From positions 1,364,001-1,428,000 of the forward strand of contig NZ_CP031229.1 in the NCBI RefSeq assembly GCF_003351765.1: a stretch of 64,000 nt of DNA. Direction: 5' to 3'. This DNA comes from Ornithinimicrobium avium. Lineage in GTDB: Bacteria; Actinomycetota; Actinomycetes; Actinomycetales; Dermatophilaceae. The translations under genes were made by a program, and so were the position numbers. Shown here in pieces: positions 15,210 through 24,916 of the stretch. A model generated the notes under the pieces. It did no database searches, was not told the DNA's origin, and saw only the letters and a list, made by a program, of their open reading frames with translations. Each line of letters starts with the position of its first letter. Positions within the stretch are counted from its first letter, which is position 1.

Positions 15210-16145
15210 ATGCTCGATGCTGCAGGGCTGCGCGTGATGAGGGCGATCGCCGAGGAGGGCACCTTCACGGCCGCCGCCACCTCGCTGGGCTACACCCAGC
15301 CCGCGGTGAGCCAGATGGTGCGCCGGCTTGAAGAGCGCACCGGCACCGTGCTGGTCGAGCGCGCCGGGCGCACGGTGCGGCTCACCGAGGCCGGCCGTGT
15401 CCTGGCCAGGCACGCGGTCGGCATCCTCGACGCGCTCGAGCGCGCCGAGACCGAGGTCTCGGCGATCGCCGGCCTGCAGCAGGGCGTGGTGCGCCTGATG
15501 GCCTTCCCCTCCTCCTCCGCCGTCCTGGTGCCGCGCGCGCTGGCCGAGCTGCGCGCCGCGCACCCGCGGATCACGGTGAAGTTCGCCGAGGCGGAGCCGC
15601 CGCAGTCCCTGGCCGCGCTGCGCAGCGGCGAGGTCGACCTGGCGGTGGCGTTCTCCTACGAGGGCACCGACCCGGGCCGGGGCGTGGACGACCTCGCCGG
15701 TCTGGAGGTCATCGACGTGCTCACCGACCCCGTGATGCTCGTCCTGCCCAAGGACCACCGGCTGGCCGCGCAGGAGGAGGTGGACCTGGCCGACCTGTCC
15801 GGCGACCCGTGGATCGCCGGCTGCACACGCTGCCGGGGGCACCTGCTCTCGCTCGCCCACGGGGCCGGCTTCGAGCCTGACGTCACCTTCGAGACCGAGG
15901 ACTACGTGGCGGTTCTCGGCCTGATCGCCGCAGGTCTGGGCGTCGCGCTCGCGCCCCGCCTCATCCTCAACTCGGTGTCCCACCCCGACGTCGTCGTGCG
16001 TCCGGTCGTCCCTCCCTCGCGCCGCGTGGTCCAGCTCGTCACCACCCCCGACCTGATCCGGGTGCCGTCGGTCGCCGTGACGGTCGAGGCGCTGCAGCGC
16101 AGCGCCGCCGAGCTGGAGGCGGCGACCCCGGTGACCGTGGTCTGA
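15210..16145 (+). CDS. LysR-family transcriptional regulator
   Basis: The 311-residue protein has a LysR winged helix-turn-helix at residues 1-60 (AIAEEGTFTAAATSLGYTQPAVSQMVRRLEE). The periplasmic-binding-like effector domain at about 90-300 includes PRALAELRAAHPRITVKF and LRSGEVDLAVAFSY. A cysteine pair (CTRCRGH, about residues 205-210) within the effector domain is unusual and could sense redox state. It is divergent from the DoxX-stress operon. Its ligand is unknown. Confidence 0.9.
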   Translation: MLDAAGLRVMRAIAEEGTFTAAATSLGYTQPAVSQMVRRLEERTGTVLVERAGRTVRLTEAGRVLARHAVGILDALERAETEVSAIAGLQQGVVRLMAFPSSSAVLVPRALAELRAAHPRITVKFAEAEPPQSLAALRSGEVDLAVAFSYEGTDPGRGVDDLAGLEVIDVLTDPVMLVLPKDHRLAAQEEVDLADLSGDPWIAGCTRCRGHLLSLAHGAGFEPDVTFETEDYVAVLGLIAAGLGVALAPRLILNSVSHPDVVVRPVVPPSRRVVQLVTTPDLIRVPSVAVTVEALQRSAAELEAATPVTVV

Positions 16146-16175
16146 TCGGCGGCGCACGACCTCTCCGCCCAGGGG

Positions 16176-16217
16176 GCTCGCCTCTCCCGCCGGACCACGA
16201 ACAGCCCGGTGTCGTCC
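16176..16217 (-). other. Diverged remnant of the comEC 3' end
   Basis: About 37 of 41 bases match the last codons and stop-proximal DNA of comEC (17254-17295). Read on the minus strand the remnant gives DDTGLFVVRRERR beside comEC's DATGLFVVRRER. It has an in-frame stop just upstream and no gene of its own. It lies about 1.08 kb from the comEC end, with the esterase gene in between. Confidence 0.75.
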
Positions 16218-16253
16218 GCCCGGCGCGTCAGTCGGCCAGGAGGACCCTGAGTA

Positions 16254-17093
16254 TCAGCCCCTGGCCCGGAACGACTGGTCGTAGAAGTCCAGGTACTCCA
16301 TCAGGTGGGCGCTCCAGTAGCTCTCCACGTGTTTGCCCTCGGGCATCTCGAAGCGGACGTCCCCACCGAGCGCGCGCAACTCCTTGTCCAGTACCACGGA
16401 TCCGTTCCTCAGGGAGTCGCCGGCTCCGACGTCGAGCCAGACGCGCTCGCCACCCGCCTTGAGCTTGGCGGCCAACGGGGCCGTGTCGAACACAGCGGGG
16501 CTGTGACCCCCGACGGCGGTGAACAACGTCGGTCTCTTCGCGGCGATGCTGAGCGCGAGCCCACCACCCAGCGAGATGCCGCCCACCGCCCTTCCGGAGC
16601 GCTCGGCGATGGTGCGGAACGAGCCGTCCACGCGGGGAACGAGTTCGTCAGTGAGGAAGGTGGTGAACGTCACGCCGTCCCTCCCCGGCGAGAAGGTGAC
16701 CCCTCCGTCCGGCATGACGACGATCATGGGCGAAACCTTCCCCTGCTCGATGGCCTCGTCCGCCGCGCCCACGATCCCCACCGCGAGCCAGTAGGCGTCG
16801 TCGTGTCCGGAGCCGTGGAGCAGGTACACCACCGGGTATCTGGAGGCCGTGTCCGTGGCGTAGCAGGGCAGGAGGTAGACCTGGTAGTCGCCGAAGGCTC
16901 CCTGACTGGAGTCGTCGAAGGTGACGTGCTCCACGGTCCCCGGGCTCGAGCACTGCGCGGAAGGACCGGTCGTCGCAGCGGAGGAGGACGGTGCACCAAC
17001 GCCGCCGGGCGAGCCTGCGCACGCCGCTGTCATCAGAATTGCCACCATGGACGCCGCCGCAATACTGCGGCGGGCGGTCCGCCTGGTTCTCAT
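16254..17093 (-). CDS. Secreted lipoprotein esterase (alpha/beta hydrolase)
   Basis: The 279-residue protein belongs to the esterase-D/feruloyl-esterase-like fold. A signal peptide ends in a lipobox, ILMTAACAG, with the lipid-anchored Cys at about residue 25. The catalytic Ser sits in GGISLGGG, with the His in EGKHVESYW. An oxyanion strand is PVVYLLHGSGHDD. It would cleave ester bonds outside the cell. The gene has lower GC than its neighbours and lies between comEC and a remnant of the comEC 3' end, which suggests insertion. Its substrate is not known. Confidence 0.8.
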   Translation of the reverse strand: MRTRRTARRSIAAASMVAILMTAACAGSPGGVGAPSSSAATTGPSAQCSSPGTVEHVTFDDSSQGAFGDYQVYLLPCYATDTASRYPVVYLLHGSGHDDAYWLAVGIVGAADEAIEQGKVSPMIVVMPDGGVTFSPGRDGVTFTTFLTDELVPRVDGSFRTIAERSGRAVGGISLGGGLALSIAAKRPTLFTAVGGHSPAVFDTAPLAAKLKAGGERVWLDVGAGDSLRNGSVVLDKELRALGGDVRFEMPEGKHVESYWSAHLMEYLDFYDQSFRARG

Positions 17094-17256
17094 GCACCAA
17101 GGGTGAGCGCGTCAGGCTGTGGGGATGCTGAGTGAACGGTGATGGCGACGACGCCGACGAGCGCCTCCGGCACACCGCTGCCACTGCCCGCCCCCGAGAC
17201 GGGGTCGGCCCCTCGGGCGAGGCTGGCGAGGGCCACGGCCAGCGGCGGTGGGCGGC

Positions 17257-19680
17257 TCACCTCTCGCGCCGGACCACGAACAACCCGGTGGCGTCCCGGC
17301 CGACCGCGAGGTCCCCGTCGAGGTCGGTGCGCAGGACGAGCGCCCCTGAACGCCGCAGCAGCTCCAGCGTGCGCGGCGCGGGATGCCCGAAGGTGTTGTC
17401 CGCCCCGACGCCGATGAGCGCCACCTCCGCCCGGGCGCCGTCCACGAGGTCGGCGTCCTGGGCGGCCGACCCGTGATGGGCCACCTTGAGCACGTCGTAG
17501 TCGCGTCCCGCCACCGCCTGCCGCACCGCCCGCGCGGCCTCCGGTTCGATGTCGCCGGTGAGCAGGACCCGCGTGCCGCCCACGGTCACGTCGAGCACCA
17601 GGCTGGCGTTGTTGGCCGCGGAGCCACCGACCACCGGCCGTACCCCGGGCGAGACGACCTCGACCGTGGCCGCGCCGACCTGGAGACGATCGCCGGCACG
17701 CGCCACCACCGTCGGCACCCCGGCGGCCGTGAGCTGCGCGAGGGTCGCGGCGGCCTCGTGCGGCGGGTCGCGCACGGAGGTCAGGTAGGCGGTGCCCACC
17801 GCTGCCTCGTCCAGCACCCCCTCCAGCCCGCCGACGTGGTCGGCGTGGAAGTGGCTGAGGAAGAGTGCCGGGACCTGGTCGACGCCGAGGTCGCGCAGGC
17901 AGCGCGCGACCGGGTCGGGGTCCGGACCGGTGTCGACCACGAGGACCGAGCCGGGCCCGGTGCGCAGCACGAACGCGTCGCCCTGGCCCACGTCGCAGCC
18001 CACGACGACCCAGCCGGGCGGGGGCCAGCCGCCCAGGGTGGGTGCCGGCCACAGCAGCCCGGCCAGGGCACCGAGGGCGCCGAGGGCCAGCGCCGGCCGG
18101 CGGCGCAGCAGCTCGCGCCACCACGGTCCGGTCGTCAGGGCAGCGAGGGTCACAGTCGCCAGCAGCAGCGCGCCCGGACCGCCCTCGACCCAGCCGAGCG
18201 TCCCCCAGGGCAGGTCTGCGCCGGCGTGGGCGACGAGGGCGAGGAGCCAGGCGGGCAGGGCGGCCAGCCAGGCCACCGCGCCAGCCAGCGTCACCGACAG
18301 CGGCGAGACGACCGCGGCCACGACGCCGAGCACGGTGGTGGGTGCCACCAGCGGAGCGGCCAGCAGGTTGGCGGGCACGGCGACGAGGGTGATGCTGCCC
18401 TGGAGCATGACGATGACCGGCGCGCAGGCGACCTGAGCGGCCAGAGGCACGGACACCGCGTCGCCGAGAAGGGAGACGCGCCCCGGCAGGCGGGCGGCGA
18501 TGGCGTCCCCCCACGGGCGCGACCAGACGACCAGACCAAGGGTGGCCAGGGTGGACAGCGCGAAGCCGTAGGAGCGGGCCAGCCACGGGTCGAGGCACAG
18601 CAGGCCCAGGATGGCCGCCGCCAGCGCGGGCAGGCTGTCCCGGCGGCGGGCCGAGGACAGAGCGAGCAGCCCCACCGTGCCCATGACTCCTGCCCTCAGG
18701 ACCGACGGCTCGGGACGGCAGAGCAGGACGAAGCCACCCAGCGCCAGCAGGACGAGAGGCGTCCGCCAGCGCCGTCCCACCCCGAGCCGGGCCACCAGCA
18801 CGGCGACCGCGCCGGTGACGAGGGCGACGTTGCTGCCGCTGACGGCCGAAAGGTGAGTCAGCCCCGTGGCCCGCATGTCCTCCGTGAGCTCCTCCGGCGT
18901 CAACGAGGTGTCGCCGATGACGAGGCCGGGGACGAGGCCACGTGGGTCCGAAGGCAGCGGCGACACCGCGATGCGGAACCGGTCCCGCACGTGGTCCGCC
19001 GCGCGCAGCACCACGCCTGGTCGCTCCTGCATGACCGGCGCGCCACGCGGCACGAGGAGGGCCACCGCCCGGTCACCCGGCTCGGTGGGCCGCAGCCGGC
19101 CGTCGGCGCGCACCGTGCTGTGCCACCGCAGGTCCTGCCATCCCTCCTGCGCCGTCGCCATCACCACCACCGGGGCGGCGCTGCGCACGGTCCGGCCGCG
19201 GGCGCTCACCTCGCGCAGCCGCAGCTCGACGACGACCAGCTGCTTGCGCTCGTCCCCGCGGGTGATCAGGCGCGGCTCCGTCGTGACCGTGGCGACGACG
19301 GTGGCTGTCGCTCCCTCCTCCGCCCAGCCGGTCACCGGCCCGGACCGGTCCCGCGCCACGTGGCCCGCGCCCGCCAGGCAGACCAGCGCGACGGTGGCGA
19401 GGCCGCCGGCCAGCTGGGCTCGCCAGACGCCCCTGCGGCAGCCATGGAGCCGAGCTAGCGCCCCGGCCGCGGCTCCCGCGCCGACGAGGCCGAGGACCCA
19501 GGCCGGTGCTGGCACCAGGGCCGCCAGCACCGCCCACGCCAGGAGCGCCGGGAGCAGCAGCCGAAGGTCGAGCTTCCGCTCTTCGGTGGAACTCTGCCCG
19601 GTGGTCACCTCCCCGGTGGTCACCTCCCCCACCGTCGCCTCCCCGGCCGCCGGCCTCGCTGTGACTCCCACGCTAACCAC
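17257..19680 (-). CDS. comEC: ComEC/Rec2 DNA-uptake channel
   Basis: The 807-residue inner-membrane channel takes up one strand of transforming DNA. An N-terminal DUF4131-type region with hydrophobic segments is followed by the competence transmembrane core (about 255-520, including THLSAVSGSNVALV). A C-terminal metallo-beta-lactamase-like domain contains the motif SHFHADHVGG. The protein ends with FGHPAPRTLELLRRSG and DATGLFVVRRER. It overlaps the end of comEA by 8 bases, so translation is coupled. The N-terminus holds a short EVTTG repeat encoded by tandem DNA at 19601-19630. Many actinobacteria carry comEC without proven competence. Confidence 0.92.
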   Translation of the reverse strand: MVSVGVTARPAAGEATVGEVTTGEVTTGQSSTEERKLDLRLLLPALLAWAVLAALVPAPAWVLGLVGAGAAAGALARLHGCRRGVWRAQLAGGLATVALVCLAGAGHVARDRSGPVTGWAEEGATATVVATVTTEPRLITRGDERKQLVVVELRLREVSARGRTVRSAAPVVVMATAQEGWQDLRWHSTVRADGRLRPTEPGDRAVALLVPRGAPVMQERPGVVLRAADHVRDRFRIAVSPLPSDPRGLVPGLVIGDTSLTPEELTEDMRATGLTHLSAVSGSNVALVTGAVAVLVARLGVGRRWRTPLVLLALGGFVLLCRPEPSVLRAGVMGTVGLLALSSARRRDSLPALAAAILGLLCLDPWLARSYGFALSTLATLGLVVWSRPWGDAIAARLPGRVSLLGDAVSVPLAAQVACAPVIVMLQGSITLVAVPANLLAAPLVAPTTVLGVVAAVVSPLSVTLAGAVAWLAALPAWLLALVAHAGADLPWGTLGWVEGGPGALLLATVTLAALTTGPWWRELLRRRPALALGALGALAGLLWPAPTLGGWPPPGWVVVGCDVGQGDAFVLRTGPGSVLVVDTGPDPDPVARCLRDLGVDQVPALFLSHFHADHVGGLEGVLDEAAVGTAYLTSVRDPPHEAAATLAQLTAAGVPTVVARAGDRLQVGAATVEVVSPGVRPVVGGSAANNASLVLDVTVGGTRVLLTGDIEPEAARAVRQAVAGRDYDVLKVAHHGSAAQDADLVDGARAEVALIGVGADNTFGHPAPRTLELLRRSGALVLRTDLDGDLAVGRDATGLFVVRRER

Positions 19681-20740
19681 CGACCGTCACGTAAGGCTCG
19701 AGCTGGGTGAGGGTCTTCTCGCCGATGCCGCTGACCTCGAGCAGCTCGTCGACGCGGGAGAAACGACCGTGCTCGTCCCGCCACGCCAGGATGTGTCCCG
19801 CCGTCACCGGACCGACCCCAGGCAGCTCCTCGAGGGCCGCCTGGGTGGCCGTGTTGAGGTCGATCGGGACCGGGCCGGCCGCGTCCGCGGCGGGGCCACC
19901 GCCAGCGGGACCACCGCCCCGGCCACCAGGAACACCCGGGGACACCCACCCGGCCGGCGGCTCCTCGCCAGGCCGGCCCACCCACAGCTGCTCGCCGTCC
20001 ACCAGGGGCCGGGCGAGGTTCACCGACGACTGGTCCGCGCCGTCGGTCAGCCCACCTGCCGCCCGCACCCCGTCCACGACCCTCGAGCCCGCCGGAAGCT
20101 CGACGACCCCTGGCTTCCCGACCTGCCCGGTGACGTGAACCACCAGGACAGCGGCCGGCTCACCGGCGGTGTCGGCACCCCCGCCCTCCTTCCCACCCTC
20201 CTCGGCGGGCGCGGCCGCGTCCGCGGTGCCGTCCTTCGCGAAACCTGCGGTGTCCGCCGCCTCGTCCGGACCAGCCTGCCCCGGCGCACCACCGCCCTGC
20301 CCGACCTCGAGCTCGGCCACGCGGTCGACGCCCGACGCCTGAGCCGGGCGCTGCGACCAGAGCCAACGGCCGCCGAGCACGAGCACGGCCACGGCGGCCA
20401 GCACCAGCAGCCCACGCACGGCCCGCGACCCGACGGCGAGCTGCGCAGACCGCAGCGCCGCGGGCACGCTGAGCAGCGGGACGCGGGAGGACGGGGCAGC
20501 CACCCGCCGGTGGCGCCCGCCCGGCAGGACTCCGTCGTCCGGATCCAGATGTTCCCAGTCGTCATGCGGGTCCAGCAGGTTCCAGCCGTCGTCCTGGTCG
20601 AGCGGTCTCCTGCCCTCGCCCTCGTCATGGGTCTGTCCGTCCCGGGGCGTGCCCGCAGCGCCCGCCGCGTCGTCACCGGTCTCCTGCAGGAGCCGGGCGA
20701 GGCGGTCGGACGGCGGGAGGCTCGGCCGACGGGAAACCAT
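19673..20740 (-). CDS. comEA: ComEA-type helix-hairpin-helix DNA-binding protein
   Basis: The 355-residue protein has a cytoplasmic N-terminal region of about 120 residues, which is unusually long for ComEA. A transmembrane helix follows (VRGLLVLAAVAVLVLGG), then a Gly/Glu/Ala-rich linker. An SLBB domain runs VLVVHVTGQVGKPGVVELPAG. The C-terminal pair of helix-hairpin-helix motifs covers IDLNTATQAALEELPGVGPVTAGHI and FSRVDELLEVSGIG. ComEA binds incoming DNA at the membrane and passes it to ComEC, its overlapping neighbour. The ATG at 20740 is chosen because a GTG or ATG further up lacks conservation. No operon partner other than comEC is adjacent. Confidence 0.9.
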   Translation of the reverse strand: MVSRRPSLPPSDRLARLLQETGDDAAGAAGTPRDGQTHDEGEGRRPLDQDDGWNLLDPHDDWEHLDPDDGVLPGGRHRRVAAPSSRVPLLSVPAALRSAQLAVGSRAVRGLLVLAAVAVLVLGGRWLWSQRPAQASGVDRVAELEVGQGGGAPGQAGPDEAADTAGFAKDGTADAAAPAEEGGKEGGGADTAGEPAAVLVVHVTGQVGKPGVVELPAGSRVVDGVRAAGGLTDGADQSSVNLARPLVDGEQLWVGRPGEEPPAGWVSPGVPGGRGGGPAGGGPAADAAGPVPIDLNTATQAALEELPGVGPVTAGHILAWRDEHGRFSRVDELLEVSGIGEKTLTQLEPYVTVGG

Positions 20741-21014
20741 GAGACACCCGACGCTAGGGACGTAGCGGCCCGCCTCCCAGGGCCGCGGGTCATCCTGTGG
20801 ACGGCGTCCGGTCGCAGGTGGGGCTGTGGGCAGCGAGACCACGCCGACGTCGTGTGGAGGGACACCGTCTCCGCGCGGGTTGCTCCTGCACACGCGAAGA
20901 GCCGTCCCCCTCTCGAGGATGCCCGAAGCGCTACGCGAGCTGACCGCGGGCCGACCGTGTCGCCGGTCGCAGGCTCCTCGCGGTCGCCCGGCCGCGCACG
21001 GTCGTCGCGCGGCG

Positions 21015-21884
21015 CTACTCCTGCGGCTGGGGCGCCACCGCCACGCCGAGGGTGCCGGGGCCGGTGTGCACGCTGACGACGGGGTCCAGCTCGGTCAGGT
21101 CGGCCACGACGCCGGTGCGCTCCTGCAGGGTGGCGGCCAGCTGCTCGGCCGCCTCCTCGGCCGCCAGCTGGTGCACGGCCACCCGGACCGCCAGCCCGTC
21201 ACCGCGCGCCTCGTCGACCGCGGCGGCGACGTGGTCGACGAGGCGGGCGAGTGCCTTGGCCCTGGTGCGGACCCGGTCGGAGGGGTGCACCTCGCCGTCG
21301 CGCAGCGTCAGCAGCGGCTTGATCGCCAGGGCCGACCCGACCAGTGCCGCGGCGCGGCCGATCCGCCCGCCCCGGCGCAGGTGCTCGAGAGTGTCGACGT
21401 AGAACCAGGTGCTGCTCGCCGCTGCGTGCCGGCGCACCAGGTCCGCGACCCTGGCGGCGGGGGCGCCCCCGGCGGCGGCCCGGGCGCCGGCGCACACGGC
21501 ATACCCCATGCCCATGCCGAGCACGCGGGAGTCGACGACCTCGACCGCCAGCTCCCCGGACAGCTCCTCGCGCGCCGACTCGGCTGCCTCGACGGTGCCG
21601 CTGACCGCCGCCGAGAGGTGCACCGAGACGATCTCCTCGCACCCGGTGCGCCCGGCCAGGTCGCGGTAGGCCTCGACGAACTCCCCGGGCGACGGACGCG
21701 AGGTGGAGACGCGTTCCTTGCCGCGCGCGAGGATGTCGGCGACCTCGCCCGGGCTGGTCTCCCGGGCTCGCACGGTGCCGCGGCCGCTGACGGTGACGTG
21801 CAGCGGGACGACCGTCACCCCGGCCTCCTCCGCCAGGTCGGCGGGCAGGCAGGCCGTGGTGTCGGTCACCAGCTGGGTGGTCAT
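21015..21884 (-). CDS. DegV-family fatty-acid-binding protein
   Basis: The 289-residue protein binds a fatty acid in its cleft, usually feeding it to a fatty-acid kinase. The DegV hallmarks are LVTDTTACLPADL at the start, TSRPSPGEFVEAYRDL (about 65-80), VHLSAAVSGT and VDTLEHLRRGGRIGRAAALVG. At 289 residues it is full-length. The ATG at 21884 begins right after leuS (stop at 21895), so they may be cotranscribed. A GTG at 21890 would add two residues. DegV beside comEA and comEC is a known actinobacterial arrangement. Confidence 0.88.
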   Translation of the reverse strand: MTTQLVTDTTACLPADLAEEAGVTVVPLHVTVSGRGTVRARETSPGEVADILARGKERVSTSRPSPGEFVEAYRDLAGRTGCEEIVSVHLSAAVSGTVEAAESAREELSGELAVEVVDSRVLGMGMGYAVCAGARAAAGGAPAARVADLVRRHAAASSTWFYVDTLEHLRRGGRIGRAAALVGSALAIKPLLTLRDGEVHPSDRVRTRAKALARLVDHVAAAVDEARGDGLAVRVAVHQLAAEEAAEQLAATLQERTGVVADLTELDPVVSVHTGPGTLGVAVAPQPQE

Positions 21885-21894
21885 CGGCACGAGC

Positions 21895-24810
21895 TCAGAC
21901 GACCACGTTGACCAGCCCGGGAGCGCGCACGATCACCTTGCGCACCGGGGCACCGTCGATGAACGACTGCACCTTCTCGCTGGCCAGGGCCAGCTCCTGC
22001 AGCGCCTCGCCGTCGATGTCCGCGGGTACCTCCATGCGGTCACGGACCTTGCCCCGGACCTGCACGACGCAGGTCACGGTGTCCTCGACCAGCTTGGCCG
22101 GGTCGGCCTGCGGGAAGGGCACGTAGGCCAGCGTGCCCTCGTGGCCCAGCCGCGACCACAGCTCCTCGGCGATGTGCGGCGCCACGGGCGCGACCATGAG
22201 CACCAGCGGCTCGACGGCCGCGCGCGGGACGACGTCCAGCTTGGTCAGGTGGTTGTTCAGCTCGATCATCTTGGCGACCGCGGTGTTGGTCCGCAGCGCC
22301 TCGTAGTCGGCGCGGACGCCGTCGATCGTGCGGTGCAGCGCCTTGTCGGTCTCCTCCGACATCGGCTCGTCGCTGACCGTGACCTCGCCCGTCTCCTCGT
22401 CGACCACGTTGCGCCACAGCCGCTGCAGGAAACGCATGGAGCCGACGACCGCGCGGGTCTCCCACGGGCGGTACTGCTCCAGCGGACCCATCGACATCTC
22501 GTAGACCCGGAAGGTGTCGGCGCCGTACTGCTCGCACATCTCGTCCGGCGTGACGACGTTCTTCAGCGACTTGCCCATCTTCCCGTACTCCTGGGTCACG
22601 GGCTCGCCGTCCCAGGTGTATGAGGAGGCTCCGCCGTCGGCGGGCACGTGCTCCTCGACCTCCGCGGCAGGGACGGGGAAGCCCCGTTCGTCGCGGTAGA
22701 CGTAGGCCTCGATCATGCCCTGGTTGATCAGCCTGCGGAACGGCTCCTCGGAGGAGACGTAGCCCAGGTCGTAGAGCACCTTGTGCCAGAAGCGGGCGTA
22801 CAGCAGGTGCAGCACCGCGTGCTCGACGCCGCCGACGTACAGGTCGACGCCGCCGGGGTCGACGGCCCCGGCCGGCGCCCCGGCCACCGGCTCCGGCCGC
22901 GGGCCGATCCAGTAGCGCTCCACGGTCGGGTCGACCGGCGCGTCCTCGTTGGCGGGGTCCAGGTAGCGCAGGTGGTACCAGCACGACCCGGCCCAGTTGG
23001 GCATGGTGTTGGTCTCCCGTCGGTACGTCCGCACGCCCCGGCCGTCGCCCAGGTCGAGCTCGACCTCGACCCAGTCGCGCGCGCGGGCCAGCGGCGCCTC
23101 GGGCGAGCTCTGCGCGTCCTGCGGGTCGTAGGTCCGCGGGCTGTAGTCGGGCACCTCCGGCAGCTCGACGGGCAGCAGGTGGTCGGGCACGCTGTGCGCG
23201 ACGCCGTCCTCGTCCCACAGCACGGGGAACGGCTCGCCCCAGTAGCGCTGCCGGCTGAACAGCCAGTCCCGCAGGCGGTAGGTGGTCGTCGGCTCGGCCA
23301 GGCCCCGGCCGGCCAGCCACTCCACGATCCGCTCCTTGGCCTCGACGACGCCCAGCCCGTCCAGGCTGACCTCGTCGTTGTGGGAGTTGATCGCCGGTCC
23401 CTCGCCGGTGAACGCCTGGTCCTGCGGGTGCCCCTCGGTCGGCTGCACGGTGCGGACGATCGGCAGCCGGTAGGTCTGGGCGAAGTCCCAGTCGCGCTGG
23501 TCCTGCCCGGGCACGGCCATGATCGCGCCGGTGCCGTAGCCCATCAGCACGTAGTCGGCCACGAAGACCGGGATCCGGGCGCCGTTGACCGGGTTGGTCG
23601 CGAACGCGCCGGTGAAGACGCCGGTCTTGGTCTTGGCGTCGGCCTGCCGCTCCACGTCGCTCTTGGTGGCGGCGCTGCGCTGGTATGCGGTCACCGCGGC
23701 CCGCGGGGACTCCTCACCCTGGTGCCAGGCGGGGTCGGTGCCCTCCGGCCACTCCTGCGGCACGATCGACTCCAGCAGCGGGTGCTCGGGGGCGAGGACC
23801 ATGAAGGTCGCGCCGAACAGCGTGTCGGGCCGGGTGGTGAAGACCCGCAGCGTCTCCTGGGTGCCCTCGGACGTCCCGACGACGAAGGCGACGTTGGCGC
23901 CGGTGGAGCGGCCGATCCAGTTGCGCTGGATCAGCTTGACCTTCTCCGGCCAGTCCAGCCGGTCCAGGTCGTCCACGAGCCGGTCGGCGAAGGCGGTGAT
24001 CCGCATCATCCACTGGCTCAGGTTGCGCTTGAAGACGGGGAAGTCGCCGCGCTCGGAACGCCCGTCTGCGGTGACCTCCTCGTTGGACAGCACCGTGCCC
24101 AGCCCGGGCGCCCAGTTGACCGGCGCGGCGGTGACGTAGGCCAGGCGGTAGGAGTCCAGCACGTCGGCCTGCTCGACCGGGCTCAGCTCGGCCCAGGTCC
24201 GCCCGTCCGGTGTGGCCCGCTCCCCCGACGCCAGCTGGGCGACCAGCTCGGAGATGGGGCGCGCCCGCCCGGTGCCCCTCCCGTCGCGCGAGGTCGCCTC
24301 CGGGTCGTACCAGGACTCCCGGATCTGGGTGAAGATCCACTGGGTCCACCGGTAGTAGCCGGGGTCGATGGTGGCCAAGCTGCGGCGCTGCTCATGGCCC
24401 ATCCCCAGCCGGCGCAGCTGGGCGCGGTAGACCTCCATGTTGGCCTCGGTGGTGACCCGGGGGTGCTGACCGGTCTGCACCGCATACTGCTCGGCGGGCA
24501 GGCCGAAGGCGTCGAAGCCCATGGTGTGCAGGACGTTCATCCCGGTCGTGCGCAGGTAGCGGGCGTGCACGTCGGTGGCGATGAACCCCAGCGGGTGCCC
24601 GACGTGCAGGCCCGCCCCGGAGGGGTAGGGGAACATGTCCATGACGTAGCGGTGCCCGCGGACGATGCGCGGGTCGTCCGGCTCGGCCCAGGGCCCGGCA
24701 GGGTTGGCCGACCGGAACGTCCCCTCGGCCTCCCAGCGGTCCTGCCACCGCGCCTCGATCCGGCCCGCCAGCTGAGCGGTGTAGCGGTGCTCGGGGATCC
24801 GCTCGTTCAT
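21895..24810 (-). CDS. leuS: Leucyl-tRNA synthetase
   Basis: The 971-residue enzyme charges tRNA-Leu. The HIGH-type motif is in YPSGAGLHVGHPLGF and the KMSKS equivalent is KMGKS in EYGKMGKSLKNVV. A full editing CP1 domain is present (including TTRPDTLFGATFMVLAPEHPL), as is the C-terminal tRNA-binding part. The ATG at 24810 follows GAGAGGACGAGGAG. The mRNA leader carries a leucine-rich leader peptide (24905-24946) and a true terminator, so expression probably responds to leucine-tRNA charging. DegV follows directly. Confidence 0.97.
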   Translation of the reverse strand: MNERIPEHRYTAQLAGRIEARWQDRWEAEGTFRSANPAGPWAEPDDPRIVRGHRYVMDMFPYPSGAGLHVGHPLGFIATDVHARYLRTTGMNVLHTMGFDAFGLPAEQYAVQTGQHPRVTTEANMEVYRAQLRRLGMGHEQRRSLATIDPGYYRWTQWIFTQIRESWYDPEATSRDGRGTGRARPISELVAQLASGERATPDGRTWAELSPVEQADVLDSYRLAYVTAAPVNWAPGLGTVLSNEEVTADGRSERGDFPVFKRNLSQWMMRITAFADRLVDDLDRLDWPEKVKLIQRNWIGRSTGANVAFVVGTSEGTQETLRVFTTRPDTLFGATFMVLAPEHPLLESIVPQEWPEGTDPAWHQGEESPRAAVTAYQRSAATKSDVERQADAKTKTGVFTGAFATNPVNGARIPVFVADYVLMGYGTGAIMAVPGQDQRDWDFAQTYRLPIVRTVQPTEGHPQDQAFTGEGPAINSHNDEVSLDGLGVVEAKERIVEWLAGRGLAEPTTTYRLRDWLFSRQRYWGEPFPVLWDEDGVAHSVPDHLLPVELPEVPDYSPRTYDPQDAQSSPEAPLARARDWVEVELDLGDGRGVRTYRRETNTMPNWAGSCWYHLRYLDPANEDAPVDPTVERYWIGPRPEPVAGAPAGAVDPGGVDLYVGGVEHAVLHLLYARFWHKVLYDLGYVSSEEPFRRLINQGMIEAYVYRDERGFPVPAAEVEEHVPADGGASSYTWDGEPVTQEYGKMGKSLKNVVTPDEMCEQYGADTFRVYEMSMGPLEQYRPWETRAVVGSMRFLQRLWRNVVDEETGEVTVSDEPMSEETDKALHRTIDGVRADYEALRTNTAVAKMIELNNHLTKLDVVPRAAVEPLVLMVAPVAPHIAEELWSRLGHEGTLAYVPFPQADPAKLVEDTVTCVVQVRGKVRDRMEVPADIDGEALQELALASEKVQSFIDGAPVRKVIVRAPGLVNVVV

Positions 24811-24855
24811 CTTCTCCTCGTCCTCTCGTTCGTGCTCGATCGTGCCTCGGTGCAC

Positions 24856-24916
24856 AAAAAAGCCCCTCGCGCGTGGAGGGGTCAGCCGCGCCGGGTGTGC
24901 GTCGTCAGCGCGGCTG
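24856..24916 (-). promoter_or_regulatory. Transcription attenuator upstream of leuS
   Basis: On the minus strand the leader folds in order. Hairpin A pairs 24916-24908 with 24891-24883 (nine bases), and its 5' arm overlaps the leader-peptide stop codon. A terminator follows: CCCCTC (24881-24876), a seven-base loop, GAGGGG (24868-24863), then six T at 24861-24856. The 3' arm of hairpin A (GCGCG, 24891-24887) can instead pair with CGCGC in the terminator loop (24873-24869). A ribosome stalled on the leucine codons would cover the 5' arm and free this alternative. A T-run terminator is rare in such GC-rich DNA. Confidence 0.8.

Noticed and set aside
17090..17256. Open frame on the minus strand between comEC and the esterase
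   Set aside because: It continues an out-of-frame reading of comEC and has no start or domain of its own. The gap is treated as intergenic.
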